NCBI GenBank assembly: GCA_910577235.1
Contig: CAJTMX010000020.1
Span: 18,585-82,584 of the forward strand
Length of the DNA stretch: 64,000 bases
Reading direction: 5' to 3'
DNA from: an uncultured Acetatifactor sp.
Lineage (GTDB): Bacteria > Bacillota > Clostridia > Lachnospirales > Lachnospiraceae
Positions 27,375 through 36,384 of the stretch are shown here, in pieces. Below the pieces are notes generated by a model. It had not been told where the DNA came from. It was given only the letters and a program-made list of their open reading frames with translations, and did not search any database. The position numbers were made by a program, and so were the translations under genes. The first letter of the stretch is position 1, and each line of letters begins with the position of its first letter.

Positions 27375-27403
27375 TTGCAAACAGGTTTTATTTGTGGTAT
27401 ACT
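27375..27403 (+). promoter_or_regulatory. Sigma-A promoter of rpsB-tsf
   Basis: TTGCAA at 27375-27380 and TATACT at 27398-27403 with a 17-base spacer. It lies directly after the last fla/che gene and about 160 bases upstream of rpsB. Confidence 0.85.
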
Positions 27404-27409
27404 CGAAAC

Positions 27410-27565
27410 GTTGTAAAAACACACGCGCTTTTATCCGGCAGTGGTGTTCCGCTCAGTGCGGGATAGCGGCCGGAGATGGCCGGAGCTTTAACGCGGCAAA
27501 GGCAGAGAGAAAGCGCGGAGGACGGCACCGGGAAACGGGCCGATTAACCAAACGGAGGTAGAGAC
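27410..27565 (+). promoter_or_regulatory. Long 5' leader of rpsB, possible S2 autoregulatory element
   Basis: The roughly 155-base leader is GC-rich and can form several short stems (e.g. CCGC/GCGG near 27450 and the repeated GGCCGGAG around 27470-27490). Ribosomal protein S2 represses its own operon through the mRNA leader in several bacteria. I recognise no known consensus here, so a regulatory role is inference from length and position. GGAGG precedes the ATG. Confidence 0.4.
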
Positions 27566-28318
27566 ATGAGCGTTATTTCTATGAAACAGTTACTTGAAGC
27601 AGGTGTCCATTTCGGACATCAGACCAGAAGATGGAACCCCAAGATGGCTCCCTATATCTTCACCGAGAGAAACGGCATCCATATCATTGACCTGCAGAAG
27701 TCTGTAGTCAAGGTGGACGAGGCATACAAGGCCGTTTCCGAGATCGCGGCACAGGGAGGCACCATTCTGTTTGTCGGCACCAAGAAACAGGCGCAGGACG
27801 CAGTGAAGACCGAGGCCGAGCGCTGCGGTATGTATTATGTAAATGAGAGATGGCTGGGCGGTATGCTGACCAACTTCAAGACCATTCAGTCCCGTATCGG
27901 CAGACTGCGCGCTATTGAGACTATGTCCACAGACGGTACTTTTGATGTACTGCCCAAGAAGGAAGTTATCCAGCTTAAGAAAGAGTGGGAGAAACTGGAG
28001 AAGAACCTGGGCGGCATCAAGGATATGACCAGAATTCCCGATGCAATCTTTGTGGTTGATCCCAAAAAGGAGAAGATCTGCGTACAGGAGGCTCACTCTC
28101 TGGGTATCACATTGATCGGTATCGGCGATACCAACTGTGATCCCGAAGAGCTGGATTATATCATCCCCGGCAATGACGATGCCATCAGAGCCGTCAAGCT
28201 GATCGTGGCCAAGATGGCTGACGCCGTGATTGAGGCAAATCAGGGTGAGGCAGTGTACACCGAAGAGGATGTTCAGACCGAGGCAACCGATATCGAGGAA
28301 GTGGCAGAGGAGCAGTAA
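27566..28318 (+). CDS. rpsB: 30S ribosomal protein S2
   Basis: The family N-terminus is unmistakable (MKQLLEAGVHFGHQTRRWNP, then KMAPYIFTERNGIHIIDLQK), as is the central GGMLTNFKTIQSRIGRL. Length 250 aa with an acidic C-terminal tail rich in Glu and Asp. S2 sits at the head-body junction of the 30S subunit. It has its own promoter and is followed 19 bases later by tsf, the universal pairing. Confidence 0.98.
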   Translation: MSVISMKQLLEAGVHFGHQTRRWNPKMAPYIFTERNGIHIIDLQKSVVKVDEAYKAVSEIAAQGGTILFVGTKKQAQDAVKTEAERCGMYYVNERWLGGMLTNFKTIQSRIGRLRAIETMSTDGTFDVLPKKEVIQLKKEWEKLEKNLGGIKDMTRIPDAIFVVDPKKEKICVQEAHSLGITLIGIGDTNCDPEELDYIIPGNDDAIRAVKLIVAKMADAVIEANQGEAVYTEEDVQTEATDIEEVAEEQ

Positions 28319-28337
28319 AGCGGAACAGGAGGATAAT

Positions 28338-29276
28338 ATGGCAGAGATTACCGCATCAATGGTAAAAGAGCTGCGCGAGATGACTGGCGCAGGTATGATG
28401 GATTGTAAAAAAGCCCTCAATGAGACGGGTGGAAATATGGATGAGGCTGTGGAGGCTCTGAGAAAGAGCGGTCAGGCTAAAGCAGTGAAAAAGGAAAGCC
28501 GTATCGCGGCGGAGGGCATTTGCCGCATCGCGGTCAAGAACGATACTACGGCGGCTGTGGTAGAGGTTAATTCCGAGACAGACTTTGTCGCCAAGAACGA
28601 GACCTTCCAGCAGTTTGTAGAGGCGGTTGCCCAGCAGGCAGTGGAGTCTGACGCGGCTGACATGGACGCGTTCCTCGCGGAGCAGTGGAATGCGGAGGCA
28701 GGCAAGACCGTACAGGAAGCCTTGGTGGATAAGATCGCCGTGATCGGTGAAAAGCTGAGTATCCGCAGATTTGAAAAGGTAGTTGCAGCCAATGGCTGTG
28801 TGGTATCCTATGTGCATGGCGGCGGCCGTATCGGCGTTATCGTTGAGGCTGAGACCAATGTGGTGAACGCCGCGGTGAAAGAGGCGCTGACCAATCTTGC
28901 AATGCAGGTGGCTGCGCTGAATCCCAAATATGTGGTTACCGAGGAGGTATCCGAGGAATTCAAGGCGCATGAGAGAGAGATCATCTCCGCACAGATCCAG
29001 CAGGACCCCAAGATGGCGGGCAAGCCCGAGAAGGTTATCGAGGGCGCTGTTGAAGGACGTCTCAAGAAGGAACTGAAAGAGGTATGCCTGCTGGAGCAGG
29101 TGTATGTAAAAGCCGAGGACGGCAAGCAGACCGTAGCTCAGTATGTAGCTCAGGTAGCTAAAGAAAACAGCGCGGATCTGAAGATTAAGAGATTCGTTCG
29201 CTTTGAGACCGGCGAGGGCCTGGAGAAGAAGAACGAGGACTTCGCGGCTGAAGTTGCCGCGCAGATGGGCAAATAA
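28338..29276 (+). CDS. tsf: Elongation factor Ts
   Basis: The nucleotide exchange factor for EF-Tu. The UBA-like N-terminus (TASMVKELREMTGAGMMDCK) and the signature SETDFVAKNETFQ are present; the two dimerisation-type domains follow, for a 312 aa protein of normal full length. The frame is open upstream into rpsB, but AGGAGGATAAT fixes the ATG at 28338. A terminator follows at 29301. Confidence 0.98.
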   Translation: MAEITASMVKELREMTGAGMMDCKKALNETGGNMDEAVEALRKSGQAKAVKKESRIAAEGICRIAVKNDTTAAVVEVNSETDFVAKNETFQQFVEAVAQQAVESDAADMDAFLAEQWNAEAGKTVQEALVDKIAVIGEKLSIRRFEKVVAANGCVVSYVHGGGRIGVIVEAETNVVNAAVKEALTNLAMQVAALNPKYVVTEEVSEEFKAHEREIISAQIQQDPKMAGKPEKVIEGAVEGRLKKELKEVCLLEQVYVKAEDGKQTVAQYVAQVAKENSADLKIKRFVRFETGEGLEKKNEDFAAEVAAQMGK

Positions 29277-29300
29277 TTTGCACAGTTAAGAACAATGGAT

Positions 29301-29347
29301 AAAAGCAGAAAGAAATCTCAGACAGATTTCGCTCTGCTTTTATTTTA
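29301..29347 (+). terminator. Rho-independent terminator of rpsB-tsf
   Basis: AAAAGCAGA (29301-29309) with TCTGCTTTT (29333-29341), and GAAATCT with AGATTTC inside, form a long stem; a T-rich stretch follows. Confidence 0.88.
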
Positions 29348-29362
29348 TATATATGCAATATA

Positions 29363-29391
29363 TTGTATAATCGGTGTATTTCTGTTATAAT
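29363..29391 (+). promoter_or_regulatory. Sigma-A promoter of the CPBP protease gene
   Basis: TTGTAT at 29363-29368 and TATAAT at 29386-29391 with a 17-base spacer, in an AT-rich region directly after the tsf terminator. Confidence 0.75.
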
Positions 29392-29469
29392 TATTTAAAT
29401 GTATAAATGAACAAACGCAAGTGGTTTTGCAATTACCGAATTAATAATAACGGAAAGGAACGAAAGATT

Positions 29470-30366
29470 ATGAGTAAAGGTAAGAGAGCTGGCTGGCTGG
29501 GGCTGGGCGTATGCGCGCTGGTGGCCGCGATATGTGTACAGCTGGTATGCAGCATGGTGGTGATGTTTTTTTACTGTATAGCACAAGGATTCAAAATGGC
29601 TGCGGCGGGAATCAGTCAGGCAGATATCATGGCGGAAATGATGAACAGCGTGGGGCAGATAACAGGCATTGTCATGGTGGTAGCCGGCGTATTGCTTTTG
29701 TTTGTATTTATCCCATGGTATTACTTTGGCTGCGGCAGACCGAAGATCAGCCGGGAACTGGTCGGGAGGACGTTTGCTCCCCGGACTTTGGCGGTGGTAG
29801 CGGTGATCGCGGTGGGACTGAACTATGGAATTAACTGCCTGATGCTTTCGATCAATATTGCGGCTCCCCAGGCATTGGAAAAATATAATCAGCTGATGGA
29901 GGCCGCCGGATTGGGTGTCAGTCCCTGGGCCAACGCGGCGGCGGTCATTTTGGCACCTCTGGGAGAAGAGCTGATATTCCGAGGCGTGGTCTTTTATTAT
30001 GCCTGCAGGGCTGTCAGCGGTATGAAGAATGCCAGAACGGCATTCTGGTTTGCCAATATTTTTCAGGCGTTGTTGTTCGGGCTGTATCATATGAATGTGG
30101 TGCAGGGTATATATGCGTTTTTTATCGCTCTGGCTCTGGGATATCTGTGCCAGCGGTACCGCAGCGTGATACCGGGTATGCTGGCCCATCTGGTGTTCAA
30201 CGGTATGTCCACGCTGTTTGACGGTGTGCTCTATGCTTGGATACCGGAGGAAAGTCTGCTCTGGTGCAGTGTGATCGGGGTAACAGGTATTGCGGTGGTG
30301 GTGGCGGTTATGGCGCTGAACGGTTTACCTATGGCCGAAAATAAACGGAATGTTGCACAATCGTAA
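29470..30366 (+). CDS. CPBP family intramembrane glutamic endopeptidase
   Basis: A polytopic membrane protein, 298 aa, with about seven to eight hydrophobic segments. The CPBP (CaaX protease and bacteriocin processing, Abi) motifs are present: EELIFRGVVFYY (EExxxR), then FGLYHMNVVQG (His) and a final AHLVFNGMSTLF. Family members cleave membrane-embedded substrates or protect against bacteriocins; the substrate here is unknown. The frame runs back to 29407, but the purine-rich stretch 29451-29459 favours ATG 29470. It stands alone with its own promoter. Confidence 0.88.
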   Translation: MSKGKRAGWLGLGVCALVAAICVQLVCSMVVMFFYCIAQGFKMAAAGISQADIMAEMMNSVGQITGIVMVVAGVLLLFVFIPWYYFGCGRPKISRELVGRTFAPRTLAVVAVIAVGLNYGINCLMLSINIAAPQALEKYNQLMEAAGLGVSPWANAAAVILAPLGEELIFRGVVFYYACRAVSGMKNARTAFWFANIFQALLFGLYHMNVVQGIYAFFIALALGYLCQRYRSVIPGMLAHLVFNGMSTLFDGVLYAWIPEESLLWCSVIGVTGIAVVVAVMALNGLPMAENKRNVAQS

Positions 30367-30371
30367 ACAAA

Positions 30372-30400
30372 TCTTAAGAATTATTCATGAAGTCTTAAGA
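30372..30400 (+). promoter_or_regulatory. Paired TCTTAAGA palindromes, operator-like
   Basis: TCTTAAGA occurs at 30372-30379 and again at 30393-30400, 21 bases apart (two helical turns), just upstream of the putative promoter of the solute-binding cluster. Repeats in phase on one DNA face suggest a cooperative regulator site. The regulator is not known. Confidence 0.55.
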
Positions 30401-30428
30401 TACATTTTGTATACATGTGTGTTATACT
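30401..30428 (+). promoter_or_regulatory. Putative promoter of the solute-binding/permease cluster
   Basis: A good -10, TATACT at 30423-30428, with only a weak -35 (TACATT at 30401-30406, 16-base spacer). A weak -35 next to the paired palindromes fits activator-dependent transcription. Confidence 0.5.
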
Positions 30429-30494
30429 GTATTGGTGATAAGCTATTCCTGACGGGGACAGGATATCGAGGTTCCCGCAGAAAAGGAGGAGAGT

Positions 30495-32804
30495 ATGAGA
30501 AGAACTGGTATAAAAAAATTACTGACGTTTGCGCTGGCGGCTGTTTTGACTTTGTCTTTGGCGGCCTGCGGCGAAGAAAAGGAGCAGCCGGTAGAGGGAT
30601 TTGTATATGTTCCTGAGTTTGTGGACCTTACTCCAAAGGAAGGTGAGGATAATATGAGTGACCCCATGCTGCGGGGAGGGAATCTGTATTATTCGGTCTA
30701 CAGCTGGGACGAGGAAACCCAAACCAGCGAGGAGAAGTATTATCGTCAGAATCTGACCACAGGGGAAAAAACTGAGCTGCCACTGAATCTGAAAATAGAG
30801 GGCACGGATTGGTCCTATCCCATGGGGGGGCTGAACTTTGATCAGGACAATAATATCATCTGTCTGCTGAGCGCGTCCAAGACTGACGAGAACGGGAATT
30901 ACAGCCAGTCATTCCATATGCTGAAATTTGACGCGGAGGGGAATAGATTGGTGGAACAGGATATCACCGAAGCTATGAAACTGGAGGGCAACGACAATAC
31001 CTATGCCCAGTCGGTGGTAGTGGATAAGGAAGGCAGAGTGTTCATGCAGATAAGCGGCGGAGGCATGAACAGCGGAAACACCTTTATCGTAGTTCTGGAC
31101 GCGGAGGGGAAACTGTTGGCGAAGATTGACGCCGGTACCGACTGGATCAACGCGATGGGCATTGCGGCGGACGGTACGGTTTTGGTCACTCGCTCAAGCG
31201 GTTCTGGCACGGAGTGCCTGGAGGTAGATCTGGCCAATAAGTCGATGGGTAAATCTCACGCAGGCGTGCCTAACTCTTACAGCAGCAGTTCTTTGATCTC
31301 TACGCCGGATGGCGGACTGCTGATCAACGACGGTTCCAGACTTTGGAAATATGATCTGGCCACGGAGACTACAGAGGAGATTCTGACCTGGACGGACTGC
31401 GATATCAACGGCAACTATGTAGAGATGATACAGACACTGGAAGACGGAAGAATTGCCGTTCTGTCCAGAAACTGGTCAAAGAATACGCAGGAGCTTGCCT
31501 ACCTGACCAAAACGGAAGCCGCCAAGGTGACACAGAAGGAGATCATCACTCTGGCTACCATGTGGTCCAGTTCGGACTTGCAGGAGGCCGTAGTCAACTT
31601 TAACAAGCAGAGCGATACTTATAAGGTACGGATCGATACATATTTTGACGATAGCACTGAGTGGTCGGAAACCAAGTATCAGGATGCGGTCACGGCGCTG
31701 AACAATGCCATTACCAGCAGCAATTGTCCTGATATTATAGATCTGTCCAACAGCAATATCAACAATTACGTATCCAAAGGTCTTTTGAGGGATCTGTCCT
31801 CCTATCTGGAGAGCAGTTCCGTGAAGAGAGAGGATCTGATGGAGGCCGTGCTGGATGCATATACCTTTGAGGATACGCTGGTGTGTATTCCCACCAAGTT
31901 TTCCATCGCTACCATTATGGGACGTACCTCTCAGTTGGGAGACCGTACCAGCTGGACCATCAAGGATGTTATGGAATTTTCGGCGCAGTATCCGGATGCC
32001 AAACTCTTTAATTACTCCAGTAAAGCCACTATGCTGGCTACCTGCCTGCAGTACAGCAGTGAGTCCTTTATAGATTACGCTGCCGGGAAGTGCAATTTTG
32101 AGAGTCAGGATTTTTTGGATATCTTGGAGTTTTGCAATACCTTTGAGGCAGAGACGGATTGGGACCGGGAGGGCGAGAGTTTTCCCAAGCAGATTTCAGA
32201 GGGGAAGATCCTGCTCAATCAAATGTATGTCTCCGATATGGAAGAGATGCAGATGTATTCCTTGATGTTCAATGAGCCCATCACCTTTATCGGGTATCCC
32301 ACAGTGGACGGTACTAACGGAAACCGCATCAATGGACAGGACTGTTACGCCATCACCACCAAGAGCAAAAATCCCGACGGCGCCTGGGCATTTATAGAAT
32401 CCATGCTGCAGTATGAGAAACCGGACGAATATGGATATTATAACGGTTTTCCTGTCCGCAAGGATATTCTGGAGGAAGTCTTTGAGCTTGCCATGAAAGA
32501 AAACGGCTCTTATGACGAGAACGGCAACATTATGTTGGACGCCAACGGCGAACCTATGATATGGCCCAAGACTACCTGGGGCTATGATGACTGGAGCGCC
32601 GAGATATATGCGGCTACGCCGGAACAGGTACAGGCGGTGAGGGATCTGATCGACAGCGCGGTGGCAGGTTCCAATAATGATGAGACCATACTCAATATCA
32701 TCACAGAGGAGGCGCAGGGATACTTTGAGGGGCAGAAGAGCGCTCAGGATGTGGCCAGCGTGATCCAGAGCCGTGTACAGACCTATATAAGTGAGAACCG
32801 TTAA
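30495..32804 (+). CDS. Lipoprotein fusing a propeller-like region to a family 1 extracellular solute-binding domain
   Basis: A 769 aa lipoprotein: signal peptide with lipobox LAAC (Cys25), a region of about 300 residues made of repeated beta blades (for example DQDNNIICLLS, DKEGRVFMQISG, ADGTVLVTRSS, PDGGLLINDGS, EDGRIAVLSRNW), then from about residue 350 a sugar-type (family 1) solute-binding domain ending in IITEEAQGYFEGQKSAQDVA. Ordinary binding proteins of this type are 400-450 aa. It heads a cluster with two permeases and resembles the paralogue at 37656. AAAGGAGGAGAGT precedes the ATG. The ligand is unknown; sugars or glycans are inferred from the permease family. Confidence 0.85.
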   Translation: MRRTGIKKLLTFALAAVLTLSLAACGEEKEQPVEGFVYVPEFVDLTPKEGEDNMSDPMLRGGNLYYSVYSWDEETQTSEEKYYRQNLTTGEKTELPLNLKIEGTDWSYPMGGLNFDQDNNIICLLSASKTDENGNYSQSFHMLKFDAEGNRLVEQDITEAMKLEGNDNTYAQSVVVDKEGRVFMQISGGGMNSGNTFIVVLDAEGKLLAKIDAGTDWINAMGIAADGTVLVTRSSGSGTECLEVDLANKSMGKSHAGVPNSYSSSSLISTPDGGLLINDGSRLWKYDLATETTEEILTWTDCDINGNYVEMIQTLEDGRIAVLSRNWSKNTQELAYLTKTEAAKVTQKEIITLATMWSSSDLQEAVVNFNKQSDTYKVRIDTYFDDSTEWSETKYQDAVTALNNAITSSNCPDIIDLSNSNINNYVSKGLLRDLSSYLESSSVKREDLMEAVLDAYTFEDTLVCIPTKFSIATIMGRTSQLGDRTSWTIKDVMEFSAQYPDAKLFNYSSKATMLATCLQYSSESFIDYAAGKCNFESQDFLDILEFCNTFEAETDWDREGESFPKQISEGKILLNQMYVSDMEEMQMYSLMFNEPITFIGYPTVDGTNGNRINGQDCYAITTKSKNPDGAWAFIESMLQYEKPDEYGYYNGFPVRKDILEEVFELAMKENGSYDENGNIMLDANGEPMIWPKTTWGYDDWSAEIYAATPEQVQAVRDLIDSAVAGSNNDETILNIITEEAQGYFEGQKSAQDVASVIQSRVQTYISENR

Positions 32805-32818
32805 GGAGGCTGGGAGCC

Positions 32819-33724
32819 TTGAAGAAGTTAAAGCAGAAAAAGCCCCATACCGCTATGGGGAAACGATTAAAGAGGGAAAAGAGAAGCTCGGGACTGTTTT
32901 TGGTCCCCAGCTTTCTCGGGGTGATGACCTTTTTTGTAGTCCCTTTTATCGTGATCATCTATTATGCGCTGGTGGATAATCCGATCACCCGTGAATTTGT
33001 GTTTTTAGATAACTTTAAAAATATTATTAATAACGCGGCGTTTCGCATGGCCGTGTCTAACACGGTCAAGTTTGCCGGTATATCGGTTCCTCTGGCAGTA
33101 GTATTGTCTCTGTTGCTGGCTATACTGTTGGAGTCCAAGATTCCGTTCAGAAGCCAGTTCAGAACGTTTTTCTTAACCCCCATGATGGTGCCGGTGGCAT
33201 CGGTGGTGCTGATCTGGCAGGTACTGTTCCACTATAACGGAGTAGCAAACGACATGCTGGCCGTGTTTGGTGGAGGCCCTATCGACTGGTTTAAGTCGGA
33301 CTTGGGCAGGATTGTGCTTACAATACTGTTTCTGTGGAAAAATCTGGGATATAATATGATCCTGTTTATGGCGGCTCTGTCCAGTATCCCCAAGGATATT
33401 CTGGAGGTGGCCCGCATGGAGAGCGCCACGGCATTGCAGACGTTCTTCCATATAAAGATACGGTATCTGTCATCTACGATACTGTTTGTGACGATCATGT
33501 CACTGATCAATTCCTTCAAAGTATTCCGTGAGATATATCTGCTGACAGGTGACTATCCCTTCGACAGTATCTATATGTTGCAGACTTTCATGAATAATAC
33601 TTTCCGGAAACTTGATTATCAGAAACTCTCCTCTGCGGCTGTGCTCATGTCCATCGCGATGGTAATTATCATCGGCCTGCTGTTTATCGTGGAGAATCAC
33701 TTTGGAAAGGATGTGGAGGGATGA
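32819..33724 (+). CDS. ABC sugar transporter permease, MalF/UgpA-like
   Basis: A 301 aa permease with about six hydrophobic helices and the cytoplasmic EAA loop (EVARMESATALQTFFHIKIR) that contacts the ATPase. Starts at TTG nine bases after AAGGAGG, which overlaps the stop of the binding-protein gene. Overlaps the next permease by four bases (ATGA), so the two are translationally coupled. No ATPase gene is nearby; a shared MsmX-type ATPase elsewhere is the usual solution in Firmicutes. Confidence 0.9.
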   Translation: MKKLKQKKPHTAMGKRLKREKRSSGLFLVPSFLGVMTFFVVPFIVIIYYALVDNPITREFVFLDNFKNIINNAAFRMAVSNTVKFAGISVPLAVVLSLLLAILLESKIPFRSQFRTFFLTPMMVPVASVVLIWQVLFHYNGVANDMLAVFGGGPIDWFKSDLGRIVLTILFLWKNLGYNMILFMAALSSIPKDILEVARMESATALQTFFHIKIRYLSSTILFVTIMSLINSFKVFREIYLLTGDYPFDSIYMLQTFMNNTFRKLDYQKLSSAAVLMSIAMVIIIGLLFIVENHFGKDVEG

Positions 33725-34677
33725 GCAAGCCAAAGAAACCCCTGCAGCCTTGGGAAGCGGAGCTGGATAAGGTCAGGAAGGCGGCCAAAAGGCGCCGGGC
33801 CTGGTCCTATACCAAGCGAGGTTTTGGCACAGTGTTTGCCGCCTTTTTCGCGATATTGTTCCTAATGCCCATTGTGCTGACAATCACCAACTCCTTTATG
33901 GCCTCCTCGGAGATCAGTTCCAACTACGGTATGGTGTTTGCCACCACCTCCTCCGGGGGAAAGGTGTACATAGCGGAGAAGGTGAATCTGAAATTTATAC
34001 CGGATATGGTATCCTTCAGTCAATACGTGACTGTGTTGTTCAAAAGTCCGGAGTATCTGCTGAAGTTCTGGAATTCGGTGATCCTGGTGGGGCCCATAGT
34101 GGTCTTTCAGCTGACAGTGGCTACGCTGGCCTCCTACGGGTTTTCCAGATACCGGGGAAGGATCAGAGAGATTATTTTTTTCCTGTATATCATATTGATG
34201 CTGATGCCCTATCAGGTAACGCTGGTGCCCAACTATCTGGTGTCTGACTGGCTGAATATCCTGGATACCAGGTGGGCGATCTGGCTGCCGGGCATTTTTT
34301 CTCCTTTTGCGGTATTCCTGCTGACTAAGTTTATGCGGCGTATTCCCATCTCGCTGGTGGAGGCGGCACAGATTGACGGAGCGGGAGAGTGGCAGATTTT
34401 CGCGAAGGTCTGCTTTCCCCTGTGTAAGGGTGCCATTGCGTCGGCAGCGATTCTGGTGTTTATCGACTATTGGAACATGGTAGAACAGCCGCTGATCCTG
34501 CTGGCGGACGCGGAGATGCATCCGCTGTCGGTATTTCTCAGTAAGATCAATTCCGGTGAGATCGGCCTTGCCTTTGCCGTAGCGACGATCTATATGGTTC
34601 CCGGCCTGTTGGTCTTCTTATACGGAGAAGAATATCTGGTGGATGGTATCACCTATCAAGGTGGAGTAAAGGGTTAA
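33721..34677 (+). CDS. ABC sugar transporter permease, MalG/UgpE-like
   Basis: A 318 aa permease with a basic N-terminus, about six hydrophobic helices and the EAA loop (EAAQIDGAGEWQIFAKVCFP). An insertion between the first and second helices (about residues 60-105) is typical of the carbohydrate uptake family but a little long here. Pairs with the preceding permease. The next gene, an efflux-type adaptor, is not a usual neighbour. Confidence 0.9.
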   Translation: MSKPKKPLQPWEAELDKVRKAAKRRRAWSYTKRGFGTVFAAFFAILFLMPIVLTITNSFMASSEISSNYGMVFATTSSGGKVYIAEKVNLKFIPDMVSFSQYVTVLFKSPEYLLKFWNSVILVGPIVVFQLTVATLASYGFSRYRGRIREIIFFLYIILMLMPYQVTLVPNYLVSDWLNILDTRWAIWLPGIFSPFAVFLLTKFMRRIPISLVEAAQIDGAGEWQIFAKVCFPLCKGAIASAAILVFIDYWNMVEQPLILLADAEMHPLSVFLSKINSGEIGLAFAVATIYMVPGLLVFLYGEEYLVDGITYQGGVKG

Positions 34678-34699
34678 AGAACTTCAATATAGAAAGGGT

Positions 34700-36364
34700 A
34701 TGGTTATAACAATGAACGAGAACGGAACCAAGAGAAGAGAGTGGGTTAAAAACGCGGCGATAGTCTTTTTGATCATCCTGCTGATCTTAACGTTTTTCTC
34801 TAATACGATTCAGAATTATTCTCTGCCAGAGGTGGCGACCCAGTATGTGGAGCCCGGTTCCATCACGGCCAAGATCAGGGGGATGGGTGTCGTGGAGAGC
34901 GGCGATCCCTACAATGTGAAGATCAAGGAAGTCAGAGAAGTAGCCAGCGTGGAGGTCAAGGTTGGCGATAAGGTAGAGGCAGGGCAGGTGCTCTGTACGC
35001 TGACAGAGGGAGACAGTAAGCCGCTGGAGGAGGCCAAGGCCGATCTGGAGCAGAAACAGAAAGCATTAGAGGAAGCGCAGTTTAACTTTGAAAAGCAGCT
35101 GCTGACAGGGAACTATGATGTTTCCGTCATGCAGAATGCAGGCAATACCGGAGCCATGAGCAACTATTTAAGCCAAGTGACTGCCGCGAAAAGTCAAATG
35201 GATGCTGCACAAGATAAGGTGAACGAATGGAAAAGCCTGATCGCCGTCTATGATAGGCAGATTGAATTTAACCCGTATAGCGAGGATATCAGTAAAGAGG
35301 TTAAGGCAGTGAAAGATGCCGAGGCGGCGTTGGACACTGTCAGCCGGGATCTGACCGGAGCGCAGAACCTGCTCAACAGCCTGGATGCACAGATAAAAGT
35401 GGAGGAGGCGGCAATCAGCGTCAGTGGCGGCAATGCGTCCAGACTGGCCGATCTGAAACGTCAGCGTGTGTCGGCGCAGCAGAACGTTGCCAATCTGGAG
35501 ACTAAAAAGGCCACAGCCGAGCAAAATTTGGCCAACGCCAAAAAGGCCACGGAGAATATCGACAACAATCTTGCCAAGGCAAAGGCATTTGCGGAGCTTT
35601 CCCTTAAAAATGCTGAGGAATATTATAACCTGACTAAGGTAGCCTATGATGAACTAATCCAAAATATCGGAGCGACCTTTGACCTGAGCAAATCCAGCGA
35701 GACTATCACAGACGCGCAGAAAGCTGTGGACGAGGCCAAGGCTAAAGTTGATAAGCTGACTGCGGATATCATAAGTAATGAAGTGACGGCTCCCATATCC
35801 GGTCTGATCACTTCTATCAATGTGAAATCCGGTGTGGAGACACCGTCCGACGGTATTGTATTCACAATGCAGCCCGAGGGTAAAGGTTATACCATGAGCT
35901 TTTCCGTCACCAACCAGCAGGCTACGCGGGTGTCTGTAGGAGATCAGGCGGAGCTTGTGAACGCCTGGAGATATGATGATGTACAGGTGACGCTGGCAAG
36001 CATAAAACCCGATCCCAACAATCCGGGACAGAACAAGCAGCTCACCTTTGACGTGACGGGTGAAGGCGTGATCGCGGGACAGTCCCTGAACGTGTCTGTG
36101 GGGCAGAAGAGCGCTAACTATGATATGATCGTGCCCAACAGCGCTATCCGTGAAGACAATAACGGAAAGTTCATTTTGGTCATTACCTCCAAGAGTTCGC
36201 CCATAGGTACCAGATATTTTGCCAGCCGCGTAGATGTGGAGGTTCTGGCATCGGATGACACCAAGTCGGCCGTCAGCGGCGCTTTGGAATCCTACTCGTA
36301 TGTGATCACCACTTCCACTAAGCCTGTGGAGGCCGGTAAGCAGGTGCGCCTGGCGAACAATTAA
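34700..36364 (+). CDS. HlyD/MacA-type periplasmic adaptor (membrane fusion) protein
   Basis: A 554 aa protein with an N-terminal membrane anchor (about residues 18-38), a barrel-sandwich hybrid half (VASVEVKVGDKVEAGQVLCT), a long Ala/Lys/Glu coiled coil (about 105-350), the second half (VTAPISGLITSINVKSGVET) and a beta-barrel domain. This is the layout of efflux adaptors, which in Gram-positives pair with MacB-type transporters. ATG 34700 sits very close to GAAAGGG; ATG 34712 is an alternative. Followed at once by a MacB-like gene but no ATPase. Confidence 0.87.
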   Translation: MVITMNENGTKRREWVKNAAIVFLIILLILTFFSNTIQNYSLPEVATQYVEPGSITAKIRGMGVVESGDPYNVKIKEVREVASVEVKVGDKVEAGQVLCTLTEGDSKPLEEAKADLEQKQKALEEAQFNFEKQLLTGNYDVSVMQNAGNTGAMSNYLSQVTAAKSQMDAAQDKVNEWKSLIAVYDRQIEFNPYSEDISKEVKAVKDAEAALDTVSRDLTGAQNLLNSLDAQIKVEEAAISVSGGNASRLADLKRQRVSAQQNVANLETKKATAEQNLANAKKATENIDNNLAKAKAFAELSLKNAEEYYNLTKVAYDELIQNIGATFDLSKSSETITDAQKAVDEAKAKVDKLTADIISNEVTAPISGLITSINVKSGVETPSDGIVFTMQPEGKGYTMSFSVTNQQATRVSVGDQAELVNAWRYDDVQVTLASIKPDPNNPGQNKQLTFDVTGEGVIAGQSLNVSVGQKSANYDMIVPNSAIREDNNGKFILVITSKSSPIGTRYFASRVDVEVLASDDTKSAVSGALESYSYVITTSTKPVEAGKQVRLANN

Positions 36365-36384
36365 GGTTGCGGAAGGGATTGTTT

